DNA of 64,000 nt from Physella acuta (lineage: Eukaryota > Mollusca > Gastropoda > Physidae): assembly GCF_028476545.1 (NCBI RefSeq), contig NW_026733010.1:1-64000 (forward strand), in the 5' to 3' direction. The translations under genes and the position numbers were made by a program. Below are positions 27,693 to 38,869 of the stretch, piece after piece. Numbering within the stretch: position 1 is the first letter of the stretch; each line of letters begins with the position of its first letter. A model generated the notes under the pieces. It searched no databases and was not told where the DNA came from. It saw only the letters and a list, made by a program, of their open reading frames with translations.

Positions 27693-29474
27693 CTAGATAA
27701 ATGGCCCGTTGAGGAAGGGTACAACGGGCGCTAGGCTGATAGTGCTGTCTCTTTTCTCTAAACTAAAACCAACCCACCCCCCACACACCACCCCCACCCC
27801 ACCCCCACACACCACCCCCACCCCCCACCACACACCACCCCCACCCCAACCCCTCACCCCCACACACCACCCCCCTCCACACACCGCCCCCCACCCCCCA
27901 CCCCCCCCAAAAAAAACATGTCTACCGTCCCATTCAACGAAATATAATTATATACTTTTTCCAGTGTCCGCCCCCTCCCAGAATATTCTACCCCCGCCCC
28001 CGAAAATTTCAAGTACCCCCACCCCTCTCCGGGGAGGAAAAAGTCTGAAAGAAACACTGAAACCAACCCACCCCCCCACACACCACCCCCCACCCCTACA
28101 CACCACACCCCCACCCCTCCACCCCTCCCCCCCCAACCCCCCCCCCCCCCCCCAAAAAAAACATGTCTACCTTCCCATTGCAAGAAAACCACTTTTTAGA
28201 TTAGACACATTAATTAGGCTGTAATTTTATTATAGAGTATCGATGAGGAAATTTCTTTTGAGTTGGGGAGGGGGGGGGGGGGGCTCAGACGTTCTTACGC
28301 GGGGGGTGGGGCTTCGCCCCTACCCGAAGAATTGTATGCAAGAAACTCTTCACGCAAACCATTTAGATTAGACAACATTTCCTTTTTTTCAATGTATTAC
28401 TGTGTGCACTCTCTGGTTTGAGATTATGTTCTACTCTACGCTAAATGTGTCGACGTCATATTTCGTTTTTCGAATTACTGTGCATGTTTTTATTTTGCTT
28501 GTGTTTTCTCTAGAGCGTTCTTGTCAGACAGAGCGTTCTTGACAGACAGCGAAACTATTAGTATTAACGAGAAAAATGGCCCGTTGAGGAAGGGTACAAC
28601 GGGCGCTAGGCTGATAGTGCTGTCTCTTTTCTCTAAACTAAAACCAACCCACCCCCCCACACACCACCCCCCCACCCCCACACAACACCCCCCCCCCACA
28701 CACACACACCACCCCGCCACACACCGCCCCCCACCCCCCCCCCCCACCCCCCCCCCCACCCCCCCCCCCCACCAAAAAAACATTTCTACCGTCCCATTCA
28801 ACGAAATATAATTATATACTTTTTCCAGTGTCCGCCTCCTCCCAGAAAATTCTACCCCCGCCCCCGAAAATTTCAAGTACCCCCCACCCCTCTCCGGGGA
28901 GGAAAAAGTCTGAAATAAACACTGAAACCAACCCACGCCCCTCACACACCACCCCCACCCCCACCCCACCCCCACACACCACCCCCCCCCCACACACACA
29001 CCCCCCCCACCCCTCCACCCCCACCCCCCCCCCTTCCCCAAAAAAAACATGTCTACCGTCCCATTGCAAGAAAACCACTTTTTAGATTAGACACATTAAT
29101 TAGGCGGTAATTTTATTATAGAGTATCGATGAGGAAATTTCTTTTGAGTTGGGGAGGGGGGGGGGGGGGCTCAGACGTTCTTACGCGGGGGGTGGGGCTT
29201 CGCCCCTACCCGAAGAATTGTATGCAAGAAACTCTTCACGCAAACCATTTAGATTAGACAACATTTCCTTGTTTTCAATGTTTACGCGACAATCAATGAC
29301 GTCATATGACTGTGTGCACTCTCTGGTTTGAGATTATGTTCTACTCTACGCTAAATGTGTCGACGTCATATTTCGTTTTTCGAATTACTGTGCATGTTTT
29401 TATTTTGCTTGTGTTTTCTCTAGAGCGTTCTTGTCAGATAGATAGATAGACAGACAGCGAAACTATTAGTATTA
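27693..29474 (+). repeat. C-rich complex repeat, two tandem units
   Basis: Unit 1 is 27693-28566 and unit 2 is 28567-29474. Each begins at ATGGCCCGTTGAGGAAGGG and runs through CACCC/ACACA tracts around a core (CATGTCTACCGTCCCATTC, CAGTGTCCGCC, GTCTGAAAGAAACACTGA). It continues via a poly-G block and CGACGTCATATTTCGTTTTT, and ends at GACAGACAGCGAAACTATTA. The core resembles the C-rich MITE. All frames here are proline/histidine or glycine low complexity. Confidence 0.8.
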
Positions 29475-29738
29475 ATTTTAAATCATTTTCAAAACTCATT
29501 AAAAATATTATAAAGAAAAACAATCTTTAAACTTTAAACAGGATAAAAACGCTCATCAGAGAACAATGAGAAAAGGTGAGCTAGAAAGTATACGGACAGA
29601 CGCGTGGGCACCAGGCCCAGCCCCAATGCCGTGCTGTAACCAGACGTCGAATATCGTTCAATGGGGAATATTATTTTTATTGAGAATGCATTTCTCTATC
29701 GGTCAGTATGTATTTATTTTGACAAGAGTGACGTTGTT
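29475..29738. other. No gene seen
   Basis: Unique sequence between repeats; a short open frame at 29566-29766 runs into the next repeat and is not supported. Confidence 0.5.
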
Positions 29739-30494
29739 TTTACTTTCTCGTATATACGAAGTATAGAGAAAGTATTGTAATCGTGCACAAAAATCACTTG
29801 AAATTTTAACTATTTTCACCGTATTACACCTCAGTCCTTCATCACATCCGAAGTATAGAGGACTTATTTTAATCGGGCAAAAATTATCAATCCAGATTTA
29901 TCAAAATTAAAAGGTTTTATGCGTATTCCAGTCTGAAAAACTGGGCTTTGCAATTCTGTCCGTATGTCTGTGTGTCTGTGTGTGTCCGTGTGTAAACACG
30001 ATAACTTGAGTACCGTTACAGCTAGGTTGATGAAATTTCATATATAAGTATTTTATCAAAATCGTAGATCCGTATCAACTTTTGAGCGATTTCGGATAAC
30101 CGGAAGTGGTACTTTTTCTACTTTGAATTTTTCAAAAGCCTATAACTTGAGTACTATTTCAGATAGATAAATGAAATTTGATATGTAAGTAAAAGATCTA
30201 ATTCTCTACCTTCTGTCAAATTTTGAGAATTTTTCGTTGACCGGAAGTACTTATTTACGCTACTTCCGATTTCTCAAAAAACTAATGTAAATTTTAAAAG
30301 TACTAATAATATTGCGCACTATTATGCGCTTTTTTATTCGCGTTCACTTGGTGTGCAATTAATTTGTCTACGAGATTTTATTCTATTTTTAAAACTTTAA
30401 GTATTTAAAATGGATTAAAAATCATGTCTATAGCCCGAGTTGTTTTATATAAGAATATTCGAGAAAGTTTAGGGGAGATCACTCCCGGTTTATT
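29739..30494 (+). repeat. 700-bp repeat family, copy C
   Basis: The longest uninterrupted copy (~756 bp), from TTTTACTTTCTCGTATATAC to GATCACTCCCGGTTTATTT, with an internal GTCTGTGTGT run. Useful as the family reference. Confidence 0.72.
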
Positions 30495-30917
30495 TAGTTA
30501 TTAGATTCCTAGAATTGAGCCGGATACTGGACGGTGGGGTACGAGTTTACCCTGGGAACAGTGGGGTGGAAGATAAGCCCGGTGAAATTCGAAGACAGAA
30601 GCGAACGATACCCAACCCAGTTACTATAATTAGTCGGAGTTTGCCGTGTTGAGGGCTGCCTGACTATGGGAGACACCTACTGAGCCGGTGGTGTCAGCAA
30701 AGAAAGGGAAAAAAAGTAATTGGTTTCTAACGTGGATTGGAATAGTCCTAAAGATATATTATTATATCTATATATATATAAATATATATATACATATATA
30801 TATGTGCGTATATATATATATATAATTATACATTGGTTTCTAACGTGGATTGGAATAGTCCTAAAGATATATTATTATATCTATATATTTCTATATCTAT
30901 CTATATATATCTATATA

Positions 30918-30981
<64 letters not shown>

Positions 30982-30995
30982 CATATATATACACA
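30495..30995. repeat. Possible retroposon tail, ~113-bp tandem duplication and (AT)n
   Basis: 30530-30715 is GC-richer with no frame of note and might be a LINE 3' end (weak). TGGTTTCTAACGTGGATTGG followed by AATAGTCC occurs at 30720 and 30833. (AT)n follows at 30916-30976. Confidence 0.45.
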
Positions 30996-30999
30996 CATA

Positions 31000-31531
31000 T
31001 AAGTCTAATTTCTGTCTATGTCACTGCTAAGCACACATCTTGGAAAGCATTTTTTTAAATAGTCATATGATGTATCTCTCACAGTTTAAAGGCAAGGTGG
31101 TGGTAAAAATAAAAGAAACAGAACTTGACATGTGCTATTTATTTACTGAACTCCACAATACAGTTGAAATACAAAAGACAAGAAGTACAGTTATACTTTG
31201 ACAACTGGCAACATTTTAATGTTACTGTAGTGTAAATTCACAATACTGTAAAATTAAAAGCCAACTTTTACCATAATCCCCTTACAATATACTACACATT
31301 AGAACTAGAGTATAATAAATCTTTCAAAAACATTTCCAAAATGTCTGGTGTATTAGATTTTATTTCACTACATCCTGATATACACAACTTAAATAAAGCA
31401 TTAGCCTTTTAGTAATCTCCTTATTAATCAAGGTAAAATTGAAAACAAATCATGCATACAATGTAAATGAATCATCCAAATTCTGTGTAACAGCATGAAA
31501 GAAAATTTTAAAACAAACAAAAATGATGTCA
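31000..31531. other. 3' flank of COMMD2
   Basis: AT-rich sequence, presumably 3' UTR and intergenic. I could not choose a polyadenylation signal with confidence. Confidence 0.4.
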
Positions 31532-31729
31532 TTATTTAATATTTCGTGTAATTCTCCGACAATATCCTGACTTCATTTCTTGCAAAGCATCTTCTAATAC
31601 CCGGACCATATGTAATAAATTGACTGGATCAGTTTGCAACATGGTGGATTTTCTCTTTCCAGCCTCTTCTGTCTGAAGCTTCATCAGAATAGATGGTGTC
31701 ACCTGATGTCGTAGTGATCTACTTGCAAG
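31532..31729 (-). CDS. COMMD2: COMMD2 exon 5
   Basis: 198 nt including TAA, acceptor GTTATAG. Encodes LASRSLRHQVTPSILMKL to YCRRITRNIK, the end of the COMM domain. Its first ~45 bases and acceptor are repeated in the adjoining intron. Confidence 0.93.
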   Translation of the reverse strand, partial: LASRSLRHQVTPSILMKLQTEEAGKRKSTMLQTDPVNLLHMVRVLEDALQEMKSGYCRRITRNIK

Positions 31730-34700
31730 CTATAACAGACATTCATTAAATCAGAATGTACAGTTATTTGGTGTCATAGTGATCTAATTGCATGTTAAAA
31801 CAGACATTCGTAAAATCAGAATGGACAGTTATTTGGTGTCATAGTGATCTAATTGCATGCTAAAACAGACATTCGTAAAATCAGAATGAACAGTTATTTA
31901 GTGTCATAGTGATCTAATTGCATGCTAAAACAGACATTTTTAAAATCAGAATAAACAGTCACTTGGTGTCTAAGAGATCTACTTGAAGCTAAAGCAAATA
32001 TTTACACAAGATAAAGCAAATATTTTTAGGTCCAACTGATTTTAATTTTTACTGCTTGAATAGTGATGAAGTTGTAAGTTAATATAAAAAAGATAAAAAA
32101 TATTATGAACGGAACTTTTTTCTAACCACTGGACAAAATTTATTATCAAAATGAAAAAAATTACTGTGACTCAAGTTAAGTATTTTAGCTTGAACCCACT
32201 CTAGAGGACAATGTGGTAAAATGGTAGAGCTTATGACTGCTAACCCGCATGAGTTCAGATCCTAGGCTTCTACTATTATGGGTACCTGACTAATGTTATG
32301 AAAACGCACCTTGGCATAGTGCTGACCACACTATCCCTTTGCATACAGAGGGCATTAAAACAGATGAACTCTACTTCATCCACCCCATGTGTCTTGGGCA
32401 TGATGATGAATCATAAACTTTAATAAATGTTTGAACACGTTTAAAATGGAATTGTGTATAAAATAGTTTATAAAAAAATTTACGACATATGTATGGGCTA
32501 GTCAAAAAACTCCCTCCCCCAGTATCCCATATACAGTGACCCATGAGTAAGATCCCAGACAATCAAATGTTACCTGCACATCAAATCTCCACTCAAGGTT
32601 TCTGTAGTGTGCCACATCCAAACTCATCTCATCTAAAATCTCTCGAATCTCCTTGTAGTTTTCCAGATACAGGCTGAGCAAGGCAGCTTTGATTTCTTCC
32701 CCAAAGCCCAGGGTCATTATGGAGTCTTGGAAGTCTATTTCACTCAACTTAAATGGGCAGAGATTGAAAAAAAGGAAATTACTAATTTCAAAAGAGTAGT
32801 TAAGATATGTACCTAACATATGTTCAGCACTCTGTCGACAGGTAGATAGATATGTACCTATCAGATGTTTAGCACTCTGTTTACAGGTAGATATGTACCT
32901 ACCATATGTTTAGCACTTTCTATTAACAGGTAGATATGTACCTACCATATGTTTAGCACTCTGTTTACAGGTAGATATGTACCTACCATATGTTTAGCAC
33001 TTTCTATTAACAGGTAGATATGTACCTACCATATGTTTAGCACTCTGTTTACAGGTAGATATGTACCTACCATATGTTTAGCACTTTCTGTTAACAAGTA
33101 GATATGTACCTACCATATGTTTAGCACTATCTGCTAACAGATATATATGTACCTACCATATGTTTAGCACTTTCTGTTAACAGGTAGATATGTACCTACC
33201 ATATGTTTAGCACTTTCTGTTAACAGGTAGATATGTACCTACCATATGTTTAGCACTTTCTGTTAACAGGTAGATATGTACCTACCATATGTTTAGCATT
33301 CTGTCAACAAGTAGATATGTACCTACCATATGTTTAGCACTTTCTGTCAACAAGTAGATATGTACCTACCTTATGTTTAGCACTTTCTGTTAACAGGTAG
33401 ATATGTACCTACCATATGTTTAGCACTTTCTGTTAACAGGTAGATAAGACCCTCAACTCCATGTTGCACTGTTTCCACTGGAACCCCTAGCTTTTCTGGT
33501 AGAGTAAAAAAAAATGTGTTGTTTCTTCATCAATAGATGCTGAGTAAGGGAAATTGTACAACATCTAAACATCTAAGATTGTATTTTTATAATACAACCT
33601 CCGTGAAAATCACAGAGAATATAAAGGAGAGAAAAACACCATTCTAATCATCGTTAGTGAGGTTTATGCCCCCCCTTCTTAAGCCACAGATTACTTCCAC
33701 TAGCAAGTGAGTGAGAGTGGGGTGTGAGAGTGTATGTGCATGTGAGAGAGAGAGTGTGCATGTGTGAGAGTGTCTGTACATGTGTGAGAGAGTGTGTATG
33801 TAAGAAAGAGTGAGTTAGTGTGTGAGTGCATGTGTGAGAGCATGTGTATGTGAGAGAGAGTGTGAGTTAGTGTGTGAGTGAGACTGTGAGTGAATGTGTG
33901 AGAGTGTGTGGGTGAGTGAGAGTGGGAGTGATGGAGCATGTGTGAGTTGAGTGTGTGTGTGATGAAGGTTAGCACAACGTGACATTTGGCATTGAGGCCT
34001 GGTTGTGGAAATAGGGTGTTATGTAGTGCCAATCAGACTTAAGTGGAAACTACAGGTCATGAAGATGACATAACCAAGATAATTACATGTTCATTTCATT
34101 TTGTGGTAACTTTTAAATGAGTAAAGTTAATGTTGCCCAAAACAGAGGGTAGTAAGAAATAATACATTAAAAATAAAAATTGTGAACGAGAGCTCAATAA
34201 GATGAACAGTTTTGAGGACAAAATGAACAAACTGTATAATCAAGAGCCCATGTGAAAGGACATGTAATAAACTATTAAAAAATGCGATTTAAATTAAACG
34301 AAAAAATTCTTTAAATATTAAATTAAATAAAAATTACCAATGACTTACGTGCAGCACCCTGGAATATTTTAGGGTTAGCTCCCTTGCGAATAAAGTTCAG
34401 AGAAATGCGTCCAAACTCTTTTAGAACTGTGATAAAATTAAAAAACAACTTAATAAAAAGCCTAGTGACAATTTAAGCGCAATTTCTATAGTACTGTAGT
34501 GTATTATGTATAATGTAATTTTTAAAAAAATTTTGTGACCGAACGAAAGGATATTGTTCTAAATTATGGCAGGAATCGATTGGTAAATGTTTCAAGTGGC
34601 TAAGTGGTCTGGTTGCCGAGATATGGGCCAAAAACTGCATTTTTTTGAGGTTTTTTGGCTTTTCCGGGACATCCAGGAAGGAATTCTGGGGATATTTTTG

Positions 34701-37281
34701 GCCCACAATCATCCTCGGAACTTGCTTAACATATTTGCTTTTGGAACTAGTCCTCGATATTGCTTTGTTGAGGAGGAGATACGACTTAAAGCTGCGGACA
34801 CACATCCATCCAGAACGAATTAATAATCGCAATTGTCAGTATGGAAATTGCGCTAAAAAGCAATTAGTCAGCCAACATTCAGTATATTATTAACTTAATA
34901 ATTTTAAATAGCTAAACTTTCTTATAGTATTCTTCTTTTGAATTAGACGTACTAAATCATTTTAACTGAAGCTGAACAAGAGACCACATGAGATGGAGGA
35001 GGGAAATTTTAGTCAGTTATTTATACTTTTTAAATTTAATTTCGTTTGGGAATCTTTCATTCCAACTTAAGTTTGTCTAACCCAGTTGTGTACAAAAGTC
35101 ATCAATTAGAGATAAGAAAAGTTCCCTTACGGAGCTGACTGCCCATGGGGCAAGTCAAGTAGAGTTCACCTGTTTCTGTGACCTTCGGCATATGAAGGGA
35201 TAGTGTGGTCAACATTATGCCCTGCAGGCTTTACTTTCCCAAACATGAGTTAAATAATAAATACCCATCAGAGGTGGGTGGACTCAGGGACATTCTACTT
35301 GAACTTGAGACTTTCAGGTTAAAAGTTGTAAGCTCTACTATTCGACTACTCCATCTCTTGTCTATAAGAGATGACACAATCTATTTTTCTAACTTTTAAT
35401 ATGTGTTAATTCCCTTCCCCCAATTGTCGCAACCTCTTCCTGTAAAATGATTGAGCCCCAGAAAACTGATACTTTTTTAATAAATTATAAAAAATTATGA
35501 AAATCATTTATAACAATAAGCTTTCTAATGAACTGAAAAAATAAATAAAACAAAAATTGTTTTCTTAAGTTAAAGCGCTTGTCACTAAAATATGTAAATG
35601 ATTTTATGAATGGTTCTAAAAACCTCTCATGCAATGGAGATTAAACTAGACACACTAACTCTAGAGAAAGGGTTAAAAAGAATACTGTGAGTGTGTGTGA
35701 GAAACAGCTGTTGGTACATTTTGAAACGCGAAACAGTGGGGTGGTAAATTGCATCTTACCCCCCACCGGATACTCATGATGGGTGGGGGTAAAATATGAA
35801 CATGTCTGCAAAAATTTGAGGCAAACTTCAAAGAGACTTTTCCTTTAGAATTTTAATAACTTCAAGTTTGTCCGTCCCTATATATGCTGGTGATTACTCA
35901 ACTCCTTTCTTTTATGTGGAACACTGAAGCTGCCCGATATGGTATATCTATATTGCCTTAAAACACTTTGCTCAAAGTCGCTGTCACAGCAAACATGTTG
36001 TATTGTAACAAAGACATTTTGTAATATAACTACTTCATTATTTGTTGAGTTATGTTCATGTTGTTGAGAAACTTTTTTTAAAAATCTAGGATTCTTGAAT
36101 CTAGATTTCTCTAGATTCTAGTAGTAGACACTCTTCAGACATAGACCTAGATTTCAGTAGATACTACAAGCTTTTATATTTTATAAGTACTGTACTACTC
36201 GTTTAGAGTAGAGTCTAGCCTGTCTGTTAACTAAGTAGTAAGGGTAATCTATCGTTTTAGGTACGTAAAATCGCCCGCGACTAGTAATGTGAAAAACAGG
36301 TGACTCCTTACATTTTAATAATTATTTCACATTTTGAGGAGGATTTATGTTTTGAAAAATACAAAAATGTTTCCTTGTTTCATTTATGTACGTGTTTCTA
36401 AACAATTGAATTAAAACTTTTCAGTAATAAATGAACACCAGCGATGTTTCCAACAGATGCAACCATGCTCATTTACTATAGCAGCCATCTTGTTAAAGTT
36501 TTATTTTTATAGACTTAAAGCGCAAGATTCAGGCGGAAGTCACTCTATTTTACAAATGGCTGCTGTTTATATAGCAAATCTTGCTTGCAGACACTGCTGT
36601 TTAAAGTTAATTTCGGGCCTATATTGATATATTTAGCCATTGATTTAGGTTTATTATTCATTTATCTATAATATTTGACACAAACATATCACAATATACT
36701 TCTATTACAGCCTTGACAATGAGGTAACGTTTTCGTACATTAATAGCCGCGGGCGATTTTACGTACCCAAAACGATAGATTACCGTAGTAAGTAAGTAAT
36801 TCATCTAAAGTCTAGTCTACTAAGACGTAAGTGTAGTACTGTAGTACTATTGCTATTAGATTTAGATCTAGAATTCAAGATCTAGATCTTCCAGTTCTTT
36901 TTAATAAATTTTTTTTAGTTAAGCGACTTTTAGGCCCTAACTAAAAAAATATAACTTTTCTTCTTAACAACTAACAACAAAGTTAGTTTAAGTTACTAAC
37001 AAACAAATTTAATTTATTAATTTAATAAAAATTATTAAATAAATATTAATTAAATAATTTAGGCCTAACAAATAGACTCTAGATTAACTCTAGAGATCTA
37101 GATCTAGATCTAGATCTACTAACAACAACAACTAACGACTAACACTACAACAGAAGACACACAGTAAGTTGACTAGTTGAGTAAGTTCGCCCAGTTCTTA
37201 GTTGTAGGTTTTACCTTCAATGTCTAAATCTGTTAAAAAAGATAAATGTTCCTTGTGAGCATCTTCAAATATAAGAAGCAT
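31532..37281 (-). CDS. COMMD2: COMM domain-containing protein 2, complete, five exons
   Basis: The five exons (37281-37215, 34426-34349, 33495-33413, 32747-32574 and 31729-31532) join in phase to 200 codons including the stop. That is 199 aa, the length of human COMMD2. The N-terminus MLLIFEDAHKEHLSFL, the middle VQHGVEGLIYLLTESAKHM and the COMM domain (LEWRFDVQLASRSLR, LQTDPVNLLHMV, ending YCRRITRNIK) follow the human protein throughout. COMMD2 is one of ten COMMD subunits of the Commander/CCC assembly, which works with retriever in endosomal cargo recycling (established). All introns are GT-AG. Intron 1 holds two MITEs and a SINE. Introns 3 and 4 hold minisatellites made from the gene's own splice junctions. 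Confidence 0.95.
31730..31990. repeat. 65-bp minisatellite copied from the COMMD2 exon 5 acceptor junction
   Basis: About four units. On the coding strand each carries GAATGTCTGTTTTAG followed by CATGCAATTAGATCACTATG. The real junction reads GAATGTCTGTTATAG then CTTGCAAGTAGATCACTACG. Confidence 0.85.
32201..32405 (+). repeat. tRNA-derived SINE, family 1, degenerate
   Basis: Recognised by GACTGCTAACCCG, CATAGTGCTGACCACACTAT and GAACTCTACTTCATC in order. It lies in COMMD2 intron 4. Confidence 0.65.
32574..32747 (-). CDS. COMMD2: COMMD2 exon 4
   Basis: 174 nt, phase 0 in and out, acceptor CATTTAAG, donor GTGCAG|GTAACA. Encodes LSEIDFQDSIMTLGFGEEIK to RNLEWRFDVQ, the linker and start of the COMM domain. 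Confidence 0.93.
32808..33446. repeat. 43-bp minisatellite copied from the COMMD2 exon 3 donor junction
   Basis: About 14 intronic units plus the exonic copy fill nearly all of intron 3. On the coding strand each reads CTACCTGTTAACAGAAAGTG, then CTAAACATATG|GTAGGTACA. Some units are 41 bp (CTGTAAACAGAG), and alternating 41/43 types suggest higher-order amplification. Confidence 0.92.
33413..33495 (-). CDS. COMMD2: COMMD2 exon 3
   Basis: 83 nt, acceptor CTACCAG, donor CATATG|GTAGGT. Encodes KLGVPVETVQHGVEGLIYLL and TESAKHM. Its last ~34 bases are the first unit of the intron-3 minisatellite. Confidence 0.92.
33712..33960. repeat. GTGAGAGTGTGT low-complexity array
   Basis: Purine-rich degenerate repeat in COMMD2 intron 2; the minus-strand SHTHSLTHT frame is compositional. 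Confidence 0.85.
34349..34426 (-). CDS. COMMD2: COMMD2 exon 2
   Basis: 78 nt, acceptor ATCACAG, donor GCAC|GTAAGT. Encodes VLKEFGRISLNFIRKGANPK and IFQGAA, matching the family EFGRIAVEFLRRGANPK block. Confidence 0.92.
34476..34854. mobile_element. MITE-like element in COMMD2 intron 1
   Basis: Inverted ends AGCGCAATTTCTATAGTACT and, reverse-complemented, AGCGCAATTTCCATACTGAC; ~380 bp. No clear target duplication, so the superfamily is open. The open frames inside are unrelated to known genes. Confidence 0.55.
35130..35350 (-). repeat. tRNA-derived SINE, family 1
   Basis: Reverse-strand blocks GGGCAAGTCAAGTAGAGTTC, GGGATAGTGTGGTCAACATT and GGTGGGTGGACTCAGGGAC in the family order. Confidence 0.7.
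36243..36784. mobile_element. MITE with 8-bp TSD in COMMD2 intron 1
   Basis: Terminal inverted repeats of ~43 bp starting GGTAATCTATCGTTTT and continuing through GGTACGTAAAATCGCCCGCG. Perfect duplication GTAGTAAG at 36235-36242 and 36785-36792. 542 bp, non-coding. The TSD length suits hAT or related superfamilies, but the tips are not typical. Confidence 0.75.
37215..37281 (-). CDS. COMMD2: COMMD2 exon 1
   Basis: Start Met at 37281, 67 nt, phase 1 out, donor GAAG|GTAAAA. It encodes MLLIFEDAHKEHLSFLTDLD and IE. The start is chosen by alignment with the family N-terminus. Confidence 0.9.
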
Positions 37282-37289
37282 TTTATTTC

Positions 37290-37915
37290 GCTGTTATTGT
37301 AATAAACACTAATTTATTTACATCTCAGATTATTCGTTTACAGTTGTAATTGCAAGAAGTAAACATCGACTGCGAAAAAAAGGCGTATCCCAAAATATAA
37401 ACGGAATACCGGTCGCAGTTTTTATGTTCTTGTTACGTCAAAAACATTTTCACCGGAAACGAAACAATGCTTTAACAGTTAATGGATAAGTCATGATAAG
37501 TGTGTTTATCCTAAACGTTCCTTCGAATTATAAATATTAAAAAACTAAATAAGTTTCATAAAGTCAGTTAATTGATTATGATAGGCTATCTTCTTGTGTC
37601 GGTATCAATAATGAGGGGGAAATCGGATTGGAGGGGGAACGGCGGGGTGCTGGGGATTGTAATTCTAACCTTTCTACACTCTGCGGTCTTTTGTTTTCAT
37701 TTGTTTAAATGTTCAAATCACAATTTAAAAAAAAAAACAACAACGAACAAGCGTCACATAAAAAATACTTTAAAAACCACCAAGGGCCTATAATTTAGTC
37801 CTATTTGTTAACATTAGATGTCGCTGCTACAGGTTCGAATATTTTTACTTAAAGCGGCTGTATGCCTATGCACTGGCCTATGACTATACCTATACCTGTA
37901 TCTATGCCTAAATCT
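37290..37915. other. Upstream flank of COMMD2
   Basis: Unique AT-rich sequence that should contain the promoter; no TATA box or other element can be assigned. The open frame at 37572-37793 is not supported. Confidence 0.4.
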
Positions 37916-37917
37916 AT

Positions 37918-38276
37918 GGTGTCATCAATAAATGACGTCACGCTTTTTTGACAATTTTTACCTCCCCCCCTCCCCTCCACCACGCGTTGTCACAAAAAGC
38001 CAGACCCCCCACCTAAAATGACGTCACACCGCAGCCTCCAACCCCCCTCAAAATTGCTGTTGAATGTTTCTTAAAACATTGATATTTTTCCAAAATCTTG
38101 CCAGAACTCAGTCAACATAGAGTATTTTAATCAATTCCTATTAAAATTTATTAAAATCGTTCTCTAAAACACGAATTAATGGCTAAAACTCGTTTTCTAA
38201 CATTGCTTTTTTATAATGCAAAATTACGGACCCCCCCCCCCCCTCCCCCCTTCGAGTGTGACGTCATGTATGGACG
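37918..38276. mobile_element. MITE-like repeat with TGACGTCAC ends
   Basis: Ends GTCATCAATAAATGACGTCA and the inverted TGACGTCATGTATGGACGAC are related inverted repeats around AT- and C-rich sequence. A degenerate inverted relative may lie at 39180-39290. Confidence 0.5.
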
Positions 38277-38349
38277 ACCCCTATTAAGCCTTTTGTCGAA
38301 TGGTGCCCGAAGGTTTCCCGCGAACTGACAGTTGCCTGAATGGTACAAG

Positions 38350-38558
38350 CAGTGGCGTAGCGAGGTCGGGTGTCATCCGGTGCGGCACTTAATGATGTCA
38401 CCCCCCAGAGGAGGGGACTAACTTTCAAACTTTCGATTAGGCACCCCCTCAAGTTTTCTCTATATATTTTGCTATTTTTTGCCTTGGTGACACCCCCCTA
38501 TATGGTGTCACCCGGTGCGTTCCGCACCCCCACCCCCCCCCCCCTCGCTACGCCTCTG
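38350..38558 (+). mobile_element. hAT-type MITE (CAGTGGCGTAG family) with perfect TSD
   Basis: GGTACAAG flanks at 38342-38349 and 38559-38566. Ends CAGTGGCGTAGCGAGG and CTCGCTACGCCTCTG. 209 bp. Confidence 0.85.
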
Positions 38559-38689
38559 GGTACAAGTGACCCCTCCTGTACACTGTTAAAAGTATATATT
38601 TTCTATTTTCTTTCTTGAGGCTCTCTTTTTAAATATCACGTGGCCGGCTGTTAACTGATAGGCTTAAGACCTCTTAAAATCAGTGTTTC

Positions 38690-38856
38690 TTCCAAACATT
38701 TTTCTCGGGGTGGGGGGGGGGACTAAAATTTCCAGATGCGGGAGGGGGGGCGGACACTGTTTATATTATATATTTTCTATCTAAATTTCATTTCGTTTGG
38801 GGCTCCCCCCCTCCCCCCCCCCCCCCTCCGAAGAGATGACTGAGAGAAACTCTGCT
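38690..38856. mobile_element. C-rich hAT-type MITE
   Basis: CAGTGTTTCTTCC to GAGAGAAACTCTG with poly-G and poly-C arms and a central TATATTTTCTAT. The flanks match only about 6/8, so it is older than the 43263 copy. Confidence 0.65.
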
Positions 38857-38869
38857 AAAAAACACGCAG

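Noticed and set aside
27709-29085. Pro/His- and Gly-rich frames in C-rich repeats
   Set aside because: Compositional, shared by all repeat copies, no splice or start context; the same applies to 39804-43105.
32808-33446. CRISPR-like array
   Set aside because: Units are contiguous without unique spacers, lie in an intron of a eukaryotic gene and match the adjoining exon.
34587-34893. Overlapping 76-119-aa frames on both strands
   Set aside because: They fall inside a MITE-like element with inverted ends and match no known protein.
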